From: Actinomycetota bacterium
GTDB taxonomy: Bacteria > Actinomycetota > Acidimicrobiia > Acidimicrobiales > RAAP-2
DNA length: 64,000 nt
Direction: 5' to 3'
Assembly: GCA_021324355.1 (NCBI GenBank)
Contig: JAJPJD010000007.1
Coordinates: forward strand, 1 to 64,000
In this document: positions 41,284 to 49,432 of the stretch, one piece after another
How positions within the stretch are numbered: the first letter of the stretch is position 1
How the letters are laid out: the number at the start of each line of letters is the position of its first letter
Program-made: the position numbers and the translations under genes
Notes under the pieces: generated by a model
The model's input: the letters and a program-made list of their open reading frames with translations, nothing else
What the model was told of the DNA's origin: nothing
Databases searched by the model: none

Positions 41284-42899
41284 GGGCGATGCTGGCGGCG
41301 GCCGCCATCCACGTGCCGGCCATCCGGTATCTGGCCATCATGCCGGTCATCGTCCTGCTCGGCGGGGCGATCCTGCTGCTCGCCTTCCAGTCGTTGCTGC
41401 GGGGCCCGATGCGGTTGCGGATGGCCACCGTGGCCACGGTGGCCATCTCCCTCGCGGCGTTCGGCCTGGCGTGGTGGCAGTGGGCCGACGTCGAGGCGCA
41501 CGGCCCGTACACCACGATCGCCCACGCGGTGGTGACCGACGGGTTCAGCGTCCTGGTGACCGTGCTGGTCAGCGCGGTCATGGCGCTGTCGGCCATGGTG
41601 GCCGAGGGGTACCTGGCCCGGGAGGGCATCGAGGGCGGCGAACTGCACGTCCTGGCACTGGTGTCGGCCTCCGGCGCCGTGCTCATGGCCCAGGCCAACG
41701 ACCTGGTGATCGTGTTCTTGGGCTTGGAGATCCTCTCGATCGCGCTGTACGTGCTCAGCGCGTACAACCACCGGCGGGCCGAGTCGGGCGAGGCCGGCCT
41801 CAAATACTTCGTGCTGGGCGGGTTCTCCACCGCCATCTTCGTCTACGGCATCGCCCTCACCTACGGCGCGACCGGCACCACCAACCTGACCCAGCTGGCC
41901 GACTTCCTGTCACGAAACGTGCTGATCCACGACGGGCTCCTTCTGGCCGGGATGGCACTGCTGTTGGTGGGGTTCGCGTTCAAGGTGGCTGCGGTCCCGT
42001 TCCACATGTGGACTCCCGACGTCTACCAGGGCGCGCCCTCGCCGATCACCGGGTTCATGGCGGCGGTGGCCAAGGCGGGCGGTTTTGCCGCCTTCCTGCG
42101 GGTGTTCGTCTCGTCCTTCGGGGTGCTGCGGGCCGACTGGCGACCGATCATCTACGTGCTGGCCATCGTGACCTTGGTGGTGGGGGCCGCGTTGGCGGTC
42201 GTGCAGCGGGACATCAAGCGCATGCTCGCCTACTCCTCGGTCAACCACGCCGGGTTCGTGCTCCTCGGGCTGCAGGCGGCCAGTGCCGTCGGGGTGTCCT
42301 CGGCGCTCTACTACCTGTTCGCCTACGGGTTCATGGTGGTCGGGAGCTCCGCAGTGGTGACCGTGATCGGCCGGCACGGGGACCGGGACCACGACATCGC
42401 CGCCTATCGCGGGCTGGCTCGCCGCCAGCCGCTGCTCGCTTTGTGCTTCGCCGTCCTGCTGCTGGCCCAGGCCGGCGTCCCCTTCACCACCGGCTTCTTG
42501 GCCAAGCTGCAGGTGGTGGTGGCCTCGGTGGACGGCCGCTCGGTTCCCTTGGCGGTGGTGGCCATGGCCTCGGCCGCTCTGGCCGCTTTCTTCTACTTGC
42601 GGGTGACCGTCCTCATGTACGGCCCAGGGCCGGACGCCGCGCCGGCGCCGGTCGGCCCGGGGGACCCGCCGCTGGCGGTGGCGCGGCGGACCCGGCTCAA
42701 CGCCGCCCTGCTGTTGGAGCTGGCCCCGGTGGCGGTGGCCGACCAGCCACAGCGCGCGGCGCTGGCCGAGCGAGTCCCGGTCCCCGCCCTGGCGGCGGTG
42801 GCGGTCGGGATCTGCGTGCTGGTGACGGTGGTCCTGGGAGTCTTCCCGGCGCCACTCGTCGACTTCGCCCACCGGGCCACCCTGCTGTTCGTGCCGTGA
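41280..42899 (+). CDS. nuoN: NADH-quinone oxidoreductase subunit N
   Basis: The 539-residue antiporter-like subunit closes the complex I operon. Its conserved blocks are VIVFLGLEILSIALYVLSAY (with membrane Glu), GFAFKVAAVPFHMWTPDVYQ, GAPSPITGFMAAVAKAGGFA and DIKRMLAYSSVNHAGFVLLG. GTG 41280 overlaps the nuoM stop; ATG 41289 is an alternative. A longer polar loop near residues 445-500 is Ala/Pro-rich. Confidence 0.95.
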   Translation: MRAMLAAAAIHVPAIRYLAIMPVIVLLGGAILLLAFQSLLRGPMRLRMATVATVAISLAAFGLAWWQWADVEAHGPYTTIAHAVVTDGFSVLVTVLVSAVMALSAMVAEGYLAREGIEGGELHVLALVSASGAVLMAQANDLVIVFLGLEILSIALYVLSAYNHRRAESGEAGLKYFVLGGFSTAIFVYGIALTYGATGTTNLTQLADFLSRNVLIHDGLLLAGMALLLVGFAFKVAAVPFHMWTPDVYQGAPSPITGFMAAVAKAGGFAAFLRVFVSSFGVLRADWRPIIYVLAIVTLVVGAALAVVQRDIKRMLAYSSVNHAGFVLLGLQAASAVGVSSALYYLFAYGFMVVGSSAVVTVIGRHGDRDHDIAAYRGLARRQPLLALCFAVLLLAQAGVPFTTGFLAKLQVVVASVDGRSVPLAVVAMASAALAAFFYLRVTVLMYGPGPDAAPAPVGPGDPPLAVARRTRLNAALLLELAPVAVADQPQRAALAERVPVPALAAVAVGICVLVTVVLGVFPAPLVDFAHRATLLFVP

Positions 42900-42903
42900 C
42901 CCG

Positions 42904-43401
42904 ATGAGCCCGCCGGGCACGTTCCCGCCCAACTGGGCCTGGCGAGCGGGCCCGGTGGAACCCGGTCCGGCGGTGGTGTTCGACATCGACGGGGTGCTGG
43001 CCGACGCCGCCGGCCGCCAGCGCTTCCTGGCCCACGGTCGGCCCGACTGGGACGCGTTCTTCGAGGCCTGCGGCGAGGACCCGCTGATCGAGGAGGTGGC
43101 CCGGCTCCTCGAGCTCTTGGACCGGGACCTGCAGATCGTGCTGTTGACCGGGCGCCCCCTGCGGGTCCGGCCACAGACCTTGTCCTGGCTCCGCCGGTTC
43201 GACGTCCGCTTCGACCTGCTCGTGATGCGGGACCGGGGCGACTACGCGCACGTCTCGGCGTTCAAGCGCCGCAGCGTGCAGGCCCTGCGGTCCTGCGGCT
43301 TCGAGCTGCGGCTGGCCTTCGAGGACGACCCGCGCAACCGGGCCATGTTCGAGCACGAGCAGGTGCCCTGCATCTACATCCACTCCGGCTACTACGAGTG
43401 A
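42904..43401 (+). CDS. HAD-like hydrolase
   Basis: The 165-residue protein has the HAD nucleophile motif VVFDIDGVLADAAGR (first Asp nucleophile, second Asp acid/base), motif II Thr in IVLLTGRPL, motif III Lys in SAFKRRS and motif IV acidic pair in LAFEDDPRN. It has no obvious cap domain, so a protein or polynucleotide phosphatase-type substrate is possible. It starts 5 nt after nuoN, so it may ride on the nuo transcript. GTGA overlap with the next gene. Confidence 0.8.
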   Translation: MSPPGTFPPNWAWRAGPVEPGPAVVFDIDGVLADAAGRQRFLAHGRPDWDAFFEACGEDPLIEEVARLLELLDRDLQIVLLTGRPLRVRPQTLSWLRRFDVRFDLLVMRDRGDYAHVSAFKRRSVQALRSCGFELRLAFEDDPRNRAMFEHEQVPCIYIHSGYYE

Positions 43402-43994
43402 CGGCTGGATCCGAGGCGACCGGCGACCTTCCGCCACAGGCGGCGCCGGTCCTGCTCACGGTGGGCCACGGGACCATGGCCGGCGAGGCGTTCGCCCAGC
43501 TGGTGGTGGAGGCCGGCGTCGCCACCCTGGTCGACGTGCGCAGCATCCCGGGGTCGCGGCGCCACCCCCAGTTCGGGCGGGACCAGCTGGCGGACCGGCT
43601 CCGCTCGGTCGGGGTCGCCTACCGATGGGAGCCCCGGTTGGGCGGCTTCCGGCGCCCTGCGGCCGGCTCGCCCAACGTCGCGCTGCGCCACCGCTCGTTC
43701 CGGGCCTACGCCGACCACATGGCCAGTGCCGAGTTCCATGCCGCGCTGGCCGAACTGCTGGCCGAGGCGGCTCGGTCGCCGACCGCGGTGCTGTGCGCCG
43801 AGACCCTGTGGTGGCGCTGCCACCGCCGGCTGCTCGCGGACGCGGCCACCCTGCTCGGCGGGGCCCGGGTCCGGCACCTGGGCCACGACGGCCGGCTGGA
43901 CGAGCACCGGCTGACCCCGGGGGTGCGGGTGGACGACTCGGGCGGCCTCCGCTACGACGGCGGACCCGGCTCGGCGCCGGGACCGTCGGCCTGA
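43398..43994 (+). CDS. DUF488 family protein
   Basis: The 198-residue protein has the DUF488 hallmarks LLTVGHGTMAGEAFAQLV, LVDVRSIPGSRRHPQFGRDQ, the Trp/Pro region YRWEPRLGGFRRP and the Cys-Glu motif AVLCAETLWWRCHRRLLA. Function is unknown; the conserved Cys and the fold suggest a nucleotide- or nucleic-acid-related enzyme. Its 3' end runs 43 nt into the 3' end of the convergent lnt gene. Confidence 0.85.
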   Translation: MTAGSEATGDLPPQAAPVLLTVGHGTMAGEAFAQLVVEAGVATLVDVRSIPGSRRHPQFGRDQLADRLRSVGVAYRWEPRLGGFRRPAAGSPNVALRHRSFRAYADHMASAEFHAALAELLAEAARSPTAVLCAETLWWRCHRRLLADAATLLGGARVRHLGHDGRLDEHRLTPGVRVDDSGGLRYDGGPGSAPGPSA

Positions 43995-45508
43995 GGGGGC
44001 TCGGCCGCCGCCCGCCCAGGCTCCGGGCCGGCGGCGCCGGCTCGGCGCCGGTGGCGCGCCAGGCCGGCAGCCAGGCTCAGGCCGGCCAGGGCCAGCACCG
44101 GCGGGTCGCCCCAGGCCTCGTAGGCGGTCGAGCCCCGCCGCAGGGGCACGGTGCCCATGAGCACCGTACGGGCCGAGAGCGCGCTGGTCCGCACCACCGC
44201 TCCCCGGTTGGTGACGAAGGTCGAGTACCCGGTGGCCGACGCCTGCACCAGGTCCCGGCCCTCGGCGACCGCCTGGACCCGGTCCGCGGCCACCTCCTGG
44301 CTGGGCATCTGATCGCTCGAGTACGACGAGGTGTTGGTCGGCACCAGCAGCACCCGGGCGCCGGCCGAGACGGCCGAGCGGCCCCGATCGGCGAAGAAGA
44401 CCTCGAAGGAGACGAGGAGCCCGACCGGTCCGGCCGGGGTGCGCAGCATCCCCGAGCCGTGACCGGCGATGGCGTCCCGGGGCACGGCGGCCAGGTTGGC
44501 CAGGTGGGAGAAGAAGCCGCGGTCGGGGACGTACTCCCCGAAGGGGACCCGGTGGACCTTCTCGAAGCGGCCGACGATCCGCCCGTCCGGCCCCCACGCC
44601 ACCACCTCGTTGCGGAACCGGGTCGCCCCGACGGTGACCGTCACCCCGGCCACGACGGTGGCGTGGAGTCGGCGGGCCAGCGCCGCGACCAGGCGGCCCG
44701 GCTCGCTCTGTTCCAGCGGGACCGAGATCGCGATGACGTCCTCGGGCCACAGCACCGGCGCTGGCCGGCTGGGCCCCTCGGCCAGCGGCTCGGTGGCGGC
44801 CAGCTCGGCCTCGAAGTCGCCCGCCCGTCCGGTCTCCAGCTCGGTCAGCCCGCGGGTCCCGCCGCCTTGGACCGCGGCGACCCGGACCGAGGACACCGGT
44901 CGGCCGCCGTCGGGGGCGAGGGTGCCGGCCACCCCCACGGCCACCACCACGGCCAGGGCGGCCACCGCAGTGGGGAGGACCCTCGGCTGGCGTCGTCGCC
45001 GAGCCCAGCGAGCCAGCTCGGCCAGCGCCACCCCGCCGCACCACACGAGCCCGGTGAGCAGCAGCGGGCCGCCCAGCCGGGCCGCGCCCAGGAGCGGCCC
45101 GTTGGCCTGGCCCAGGAACACCCCGCCCACCGGCAGCCCGCCGAACGGCCAGGACTGCCGGGCCGCCTCGGCCAGGATGGCGGCGCCCACCAGTGCCGGT
45201 GCCCGGCCGCGCCATGGCGGGGTGACCGCGGCCGCCACCGCCCAGAAGGCCGCTTCCACCAGCACCAGGACCACCGCCCCGTACCAGCTGAAGGCCACGG
45301 CCCACAGAAGGCCGACGGCGAAGCAGCCGATGCCGGCCACCCACCCGGCCAGGAGCCGGGTCCGCAGCCGCAGGCCCCGGAGCCGCCAGAACAGCAGGCC
45401 TGCGCCGACGAACCCGACCGGCCAGGCCCCGAACGGCGGCAGCGAGAGGGCCAGGAGGACCCCGGCAGCCAAGGAGGGGACGGCCACCCCGCCTCGGCGG
45501 GGCGTCAT
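43952..45508 (-). CDS. lnt: apolipoprotein N-acyltransferase homologue with Cys-to-Ser nucleophile change
   Basis: The 518-residue protein has an N-terminal set of about six membrane helices (SLAAGVLLALSLPPFGAWPV near the start), a nitrilase-like domain at about 225-460 and a polar tail. Lnt transfers an acyl chain to the N-terminal Cys of lipoproteins. Glu256 (LWPEDV) and Lys317 (EKVHRVPFGEYVP) are kept, but the nucleophile is Ser367 (GLLVSFEVFFAD; codon complement at 44408-44410) instead of Cys. Spacing matches the known Glu-Lys-Cys triad. The gene overlaps hemY by 4 nt and is last in a heme operon. It may be inactive, use Ser, or have another substrate. Confidence 0.85.
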   Translation of the reverse strand: MTPRRGGVAVPSLAAGVLLALSLPPFGAWPVGFVGAGLLFWRLRGLRLRTRLLAGWVAGIGCFAVGLLWAVAFSWYGAVVLVLVEAAFWAVAAAVTPPWRGRAPALVGAAILAEAARQSWPFGGLPVGGVFLGQANGPLLGAARLGGPLLLTGLVWCGGVALAELARWARRRRQPRVLPTAVAALAVVVAVGVAGTLAPDGGRPVSSVRVAAVQGGGTRGLTELETGRAGDFEAELAATEPLAEGPSRPAPVLWPEDVIAISVPLEQSEPGRLVAALARRLHATVVAGVTVTVGATRFRNEVVAWGPDGRIVGRFEKVHRVPFGEYVPDRGFFSHLANLAAVPRDAIAGHGSGMLRTPAGPVGLLVSFEVFFADRGRSAVSAGARVLLVPTNTSSYSSDQMPSQEVAADRVQAVAEGRDLVQASATGYSTFVTNRGAVVRTSALSARTVLMGTVPLRRGSTAYEAWGDPPVLALAGLSLAAGLARHRRRAGAAGPEPGRAAAEPPQADGPGAEPGPPS

Positions 45509-46962
45509 GGTCGGGCCGGTGGCCCCACGCCGAGCGACTCGAGGATCGCCCGCCCGGCCGCCCGGCCGCTCGCCACGCAGGCCGGGATGCCCACCCCGCG
45601 GTAGGCGGCGCCGGCCACCGCCAGCGCCGGCAGCCGGCGCACCGCCGCCTCGATCCCGCTCACCCGCAGCAGGTGGCCCACCCGGTACTGGGGGAAGGCC
45701 CGGGGCCACCGGGTGACCAGGGAGGCCACCGGCGGTCCGTCCAGCCCCACGATCGCCTCCAGCTCGGCCGCCAGGCGGCCGGCCAGCTGGTCGTCGTCGA
45801 GCTGCTCGGGCCGCCGGTCGCCGAACCGGCCGGCGGATGCCCGCACGAGCACCGTGTCGTCTCGACGCAGGTGCGGCCACTTGGCGTCGAGGAAGGTGGC
45901 CGCGCTGAGGAGGATCTCTTCGCCCCCGGCGTCGGGAAGGGGCGAGGGCGTCCCACGGGGCACGAGGAAGCCGGTGCCGGCGGGCAGGGTGACCGGGCGT
46001 CGGTACGCGAGGGTTGCCACCGCCACCGAGGCGTACTCGACCGTGCGGGCCAGACCGGCGCCGTCCGGCTCGTGCGGCTGCAGCAGGGCCGCGACCACCG
46101 GTGCCGGCGCAGCCAGGACCACCCCGTCGGCCTCGACCGGTCCGGCCGAGGTCTCCACCACCCACGCCCGGCCGGCACCCCGGGCGAGACCCTCGGCCCC
46201 CACCCGGGTCCGCAGCTCGACCCCCCGTTCCTCGAGCCGTCGCGCCAGCTCCTCGACCAGCACCGACATCCCGCCGTCCAGCGCCCAGAAGGCCGGCTCG
46301 CCGCTGGGCGGTGCGGCCATCCGGGCGGCCCGGCGGAGCGACCGCATCAGGCTGCCCCGGCGCGGGACCGCCAGGAGCTGGGGGAGGACCGCGGCGGTGC
46401 TCATGTCGGCCACTGTGCCGGCGTGGATCCCGCCCACCAACGGGTCGACCAGTGCCCCCACCACCGCGGCCCCGAGCCGCCGTTCGACCAACGGACCGAG
46501 CGCCCGGTCGCCCAGGGGCCCCCGGCGGTCCGGCCGGGGAACGAGGAGGTCCCGCAGGAGCCGGAGCGCGCCGAGGGGCCCCAGCACCCCAGAGCGGGCC
46601 ACCGGCCACCAGCGGGTCGGCACCCCGAGGAGCAGGTCGGCGGGGAGGGGGCGGAGGCGGCCCCGGGTGTACACCGAGGCTCCCGAGGCCCCGATGGGCC
46701 GGAGGCGGTCGCCCACGCCGACCTCCCGGCACAGCTCGACCGCTTCAGGGCGCCGGCCGAGGAAGCCGTCCGGGCCGACGTCGACTGGGCGGCCGGCGAA
46801 CGGGACCGAGCGCAGCGGTCCCCCCAAGGTCCGGGCCGGCTCGAGCACCGTGACCTGCGGACGACCCGGGTCGGGCTCGGCGCCCCCGGTCAGCTCCCAG
46901 GCCGCGGCCAGCCCGGCGATGCCGCCGCCGACCACCACCACGGAGCGGCCGTCTGCGCTCAT
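45505..46962 (-). CDS. hemY: protoporphyrinogen/coproporphyrinogen III oxidase, HemY type
   Basis: The 485-residue FAD enzyme has N-terminal VVVVGGGIAGLAAAWEL, EPARTLGGPLRSV and GPDGFLGRRPEAVELCREVG. The C-terminal FAD block is VAGAAYRGVGIPACVASGRA. In actinobacteria this type oxidises coproporphyrinogen III to coproporphyrin III. It lies between hemH and lnt with 4-nt ATGA overlaps on both sides. Start ATG 46962 is set by the overlap. Length is normal. Confidence 0.93.
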   Translation of the reverse strand: MSADGRSVVVVGGGIAGLAAAWELTGGAEPDPGRPQVTVLEPARTLGGPLRSVPFAGRPVDVGPDGFLGRRPEAVELCREVGVGDRLRPIGASGASVYTRGRLRPLPADLLLGVPTRWWPVARSGVLGPLGALRLLRDLLVPRPDRRGPLGDRALGPLVERRLGAAVVGALVDPLVGGIHAGTVADMSTAAVLPQLLAVPRRGSLMRSLRRAARMAAPPSGEPAFWALDGGMSVLVEELARRLEERGVELRTRVGAEGLARGAGRAWVVETSAGPVEADGVVLAAPAPVVAALLQPHEPDGAGLARTVEYASVAVATLAYRRPVTLPAGTGFLVPRGTPSPLPDAGGEEILLSAATFLDAKWPHLRRDDTVLVRASAGRFGDRRPEQLDDDQLAGRLAAELEAIVGLDGPPVASLVTRWPRAFPQYRVGHLLRVSGIEAAVRRLPALAVAGAAYRGVGIPACVASGRAAGRAILESLGVGPPARP

Positions 46963-47879
46963 CCGGCCGCTCCGGCGGCTGCCTCGACCACCTGGGCCAG
47001 GATCGCTGCGAACTCGGGGTCGTCGTTGAGCGACTCGGTGCGGGCGTAGCCGAGACCGGCGGCCGCAGCCCGGGCGGCCGCCTCGACGTCCAGGTCGTAG
47101 AGGACCTCGAGGTGGTCCGAGACGAACCCGATGGGGCAGCACAGCACCGAGCGGGCGCCGTCGTGGGCAGCCTGGTCGATCGCCGCCAGCAGGTCGGGTC
47201 CGAGCCAGCGCTGGTCGGTCCGGCCGGCGCTCTGGAACACCACCGTCCAGGGGATCGAGCGCTGGTCCAACCGGGCCGCGCCGGCGGCGTCGGCGGCCGA
47301 CGCTACCACCTGGCTGCGGTAGGGCTCGGCCACCGGCTCAGGGACAGAGTGGGCGCTGAACAGGACGATCGGCGCCTCGAGTCCCCGCAGACCGGCGTCG
47401 ACGCGCCGGCCCAAAAGCGCGGCGAACCCCGGCGCGCCGTGCCACTCCTCCACCCGGACGAACCTGGGGGCCGGCGTGCACGAAGCGAGCGCAGCCGCCG
47501 CCCGGTCCAGGTACTCCTCGGAGCCTCGGGAGGACCGGTGGGGGGTGAGCACCAGCCCGACCACGGTCGCGACCCCACGGGCGGCCAGCGCGACCGCGGC
47601 GTCCTCGATGAACGGGGTGGTGTGCTTGGCGCCGTAACCGACCAGGTAGCGGCCCGGCGCCCGTGCCTCCAGCGCCGCCGCCAGCGCCTCCACCTGGGCC
47701 TGGGTCCGCTCGGCCAGCGGCGAGGTTCCGCCGATCGCCTCGTACCGGCGGACCAGGTCGGCCAACAGCTCGGGCGGAGGGGGGCTGCCCCGCCGGATCC
47801 GGGTGTAGAAGGGCTCGATCTCTTGGGGCGAGGCCGGGGTGCCGTGGGCCATCACCAGGACCCCGATGGGACCGCTCAT
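46959..47879 (-). CDS. hemH: ferrochelatase (probably coproporphyrin ferrochelatase, CpfC type)
   Basis: The 306-residue enzyme inserts Fe2+ into porphyrin. Catalytic His is in VLFSAHSVPEPV and catalytic Glu in GFVSDHLEVLYDLD. VMAHGTPASPQEIEPFYTRI and EAIGGTSPLAERT are family blocks. Unlike mycobacterial ferrochelatase the C-terminus (LNDDPEFAAILAQVVEAAAG) has no Cys, so the 2Fe-2S cluster site seen there is absent. It overlaps hemE and hemY by 4 nt. Confidence 0.94.
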   Translation of the reverse strand: MSGPIGVLVMAHGTPASPQEIEPFYTRIRRGSPPPPELLADLVRRYEAIGGTSPLAERTQAQVEALAAALEARAPGRYLVGYGAKHTTPFIEDAAVALAARGVATVVGLVLTPHRSSRGSEEYLDRAAAALASCTPAPRFVRVEEWHGAPGFAALLGRRVDAGLRGLEAPIVLFSAHSVPEPVAEPYRSQVVASAADAAGAARLDQRSIPWTVVFQSAGRTDQRWLGPDLLAAIDQAAHDGARSVLCCPIGFVSDHLEVLYDLDVEAAARAAAAGLGYARTESLNDDPEFAAILAQVVEAAAGAAG

Positions 47880-48925
47880 TGGACTCGCCCCGCCCGCCCC
47901 TCGGCGTGGACCAGGTCGACCAGGGCCCCGAGCACCCCGGGATCGGTCTCGGGGAGCACGCCGTGGCCGAGGTTGAAGACGTGGCCGGGCTCGGTCCCAG
48001 CCCGCCGGAGGACGTCGCGGGCTTCGTTGGCCACTGCCTCGAACGGGCCCAGGCAGGCCCCCGGGTCCAGGTTGCCCTGGACCGCCAGACCGCCGACCCG
48101 CGCCCGGGCGGCGTCCAGGGGTACCCGCCAGTCCACGCCGACCACGCTCGGGCCGGCCGACGCCATCAGGCCGAGCAGCTCGCCGGTGCCCACGCCGAAC
48201 AGGATGGTCGGGACCCGCAGCGCCCCGATGGCCTCCAGGACTCGACGGGTCGCCGGGAGGGCGAAGCGCTCGTAGTCCCGGGGCGAGAGGGCACCGACCC
48301 AGCTGTCGAACAGCTGGACGGCGTCGGCTCCGGCAGCCACCTGGGCGGCCAGCGAGTCGATGGCCAGCTCGGCCAACCGGTCGACCAGGGCCTCCCAGGT
48401 GGCAGGGTCGCGGTGCATGAGCCCCTTCACCCGGGCGAAGTCGCGCGACGGCCCACCCTCGACCAGGTAGCTGGCGACGGTGAACGGAGCACCGGCGAAG
48501 CCGATCAGTGGTACCTCGGCCGGCAGCTCGCGGGCCAGGATCCGGACCGTGTCGAGGACGTAGCCGGTGTCGGTCTCGGGGTCCAGCCGCCCGAGTCGGC
48601 TCAGGTCTGCCGGACCGCTGAAGCGGTGCTCGACCACCGGGCCCCGGCCGGCGACGATCTCGACCCCGAAGCCGGTCGCCCAGACCGGCACGATGATGTC
48701 GGAGAACAGGATCGCGGCGTCGACCCGGTAGCGGCGGACCGGCTGCAGGGTGATCTCGGCCGCCAGCTCCGGCTCGGTCAGGACCTCGAGGATCGAGCGG
48801 TCCCCCTTGAGCGCCCGGTACTCGGGGAGCGACCGGCCGGCCTGGCGCATGAACCAGACCGGCGTGTGCGCCACCGGCTCGCACCGGCAGGCGGCGAGGA
48901 ACGGGGCGCTCGGGGCGGCGGTCAT
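47876..48925 (-). CDS. hemE: uroporphyrinogen decarboxylase
   Basis: The 349-residue enzyme decarboxylates the four acetates of uroporphyrinogen III to give coproporphyrinogen III. TPVWFMRQAGRSLPEYRALK carries the substrate Arg residues. ILFSDIIVPV contains the essential Asp, and GFAGAPFTVASYLVEGG and LGHGVLPETDP follow. It is first in the minus-strand operon hemE-hemH-hemY-lnt. The start ATG has no obvious Shine-Dalgarno. Confidence 0.95.
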   Translation of the reverse strand: MTAAPSAPFLAACRCEPVAHTPVWFMRQAGRSLPEYRALKGDRSILEVLTEPELAAEITLQPVRRYRVDAAILFSDIIVPVWATGFGVEIVAGRGPVVEHRFSGPADLSRLGRLDPETDTGYVLDTVRILARELPAEVPLIGFAGAPFTVASYLVEGGPSRDFARVKGLMHRDPATWEALVDRLAELAIDSLAAQVAAGADAVQLFDSWVGALSPRDYERFALPATRRVLEAIGALRVPTILFGVGTGELLGLMASAGPSVVGVDWRVPLDAARARVGGLAVQGNLDPGACLGPFEAVANEARDVLRRAGTEPGHVFNLGHGVLPETDPGVLGALVDLVHAEGRAGRVQ

Positions 48926-48950
48926 CGAGGCCCGATCGCCAGGATGCTCC

Positions 48951-49271
48951 TCACGCCGGCTCGACCACGACGGCCGTCCCGTAGGCGCAGATCTCGGTCC
49001 AGTTGCCGCCCATCTCGGAGGTGTCGAAACGCATGGCCAGGACGGCGTTGGCCCCCCTGGCCTCAGCCGCCTGGACCAGCCGCTCGAGGACCTCCCGCCG
49101 GCTGTTCTCCAGGTTCTTGGTCATGCCAACCAGCTCGCCACCGACCAGCGACTTGAGGCCGGCCCCGATCTGGGAGAAGGCGTTGCGGGAGCGCACGGTG
49201 AGGCCGAAGCACTCGCCGAGCACCCTGGTCACCCGGTAGCCAGGCACGTCGTTCATGGTCGAGATGAGCAC
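48951..49271 (-). CDS. UPF0145/YbjQ family protein
   Basis: The 106-residue conserved protein has no known activity. Visible signature elements are VRSRNAFSQIGAGLKSLVGG, ELVGMTKNLENSRREVLERL and GANAVLAMRFDTSEMG. The family forms small oligomers. GTG 49271 is preceded by a strong AAAGGAGG about 7 nt upstream. It is 25 nt upstream of hemE on the same strand, so cotranscription is possible. Confidence 0.88.
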   Translation of the reverse strand: MLISTMNDVPGYRVTRVLGECFGLTVRSRNAFSQIGAGLKSLVGGELVGMTKNLENSRREVLERLVQAAEARGANAVLAMRFDTSEMGGNWTEICAYGTAVVVEPA

Positions 49272-49383
49272 GGGGACCCTCCTTTGTGCCTCCTGGCCGT
49301 TCCCGGCCAGGGCCGGGGCCAGTGGGCCCGATCATCGCAGGCCGGCCGGCTCGAGGACCAGCACGGGCGGCCGTGGCGGCCCG

Positions 49384-49389
49384 TAGAAT
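49384..49389 (+). promoter_or_regulatory. TAGAAT -10 element upstream of helD
   Basis: TAGAAT matches five of six bases of TATAAT. It leaves about 37 nt of leader containing AGGAGG before the TTG start. No good -35 is visible. Confidence 0.4.
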
Positions 49390-49432
49390 CGAGCGTTTCT
49401 CCGGCGGCGGCCGGCGAGCAGGAGGGGACGGG

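Noticed and set aside
43625-45604. A 659-codon plus-strand frame across DUF488 and lnt
   Set aside because: Out-of-frame with DUF488 and antisense to lnt; Arg/His/Gly-rich with no motif.
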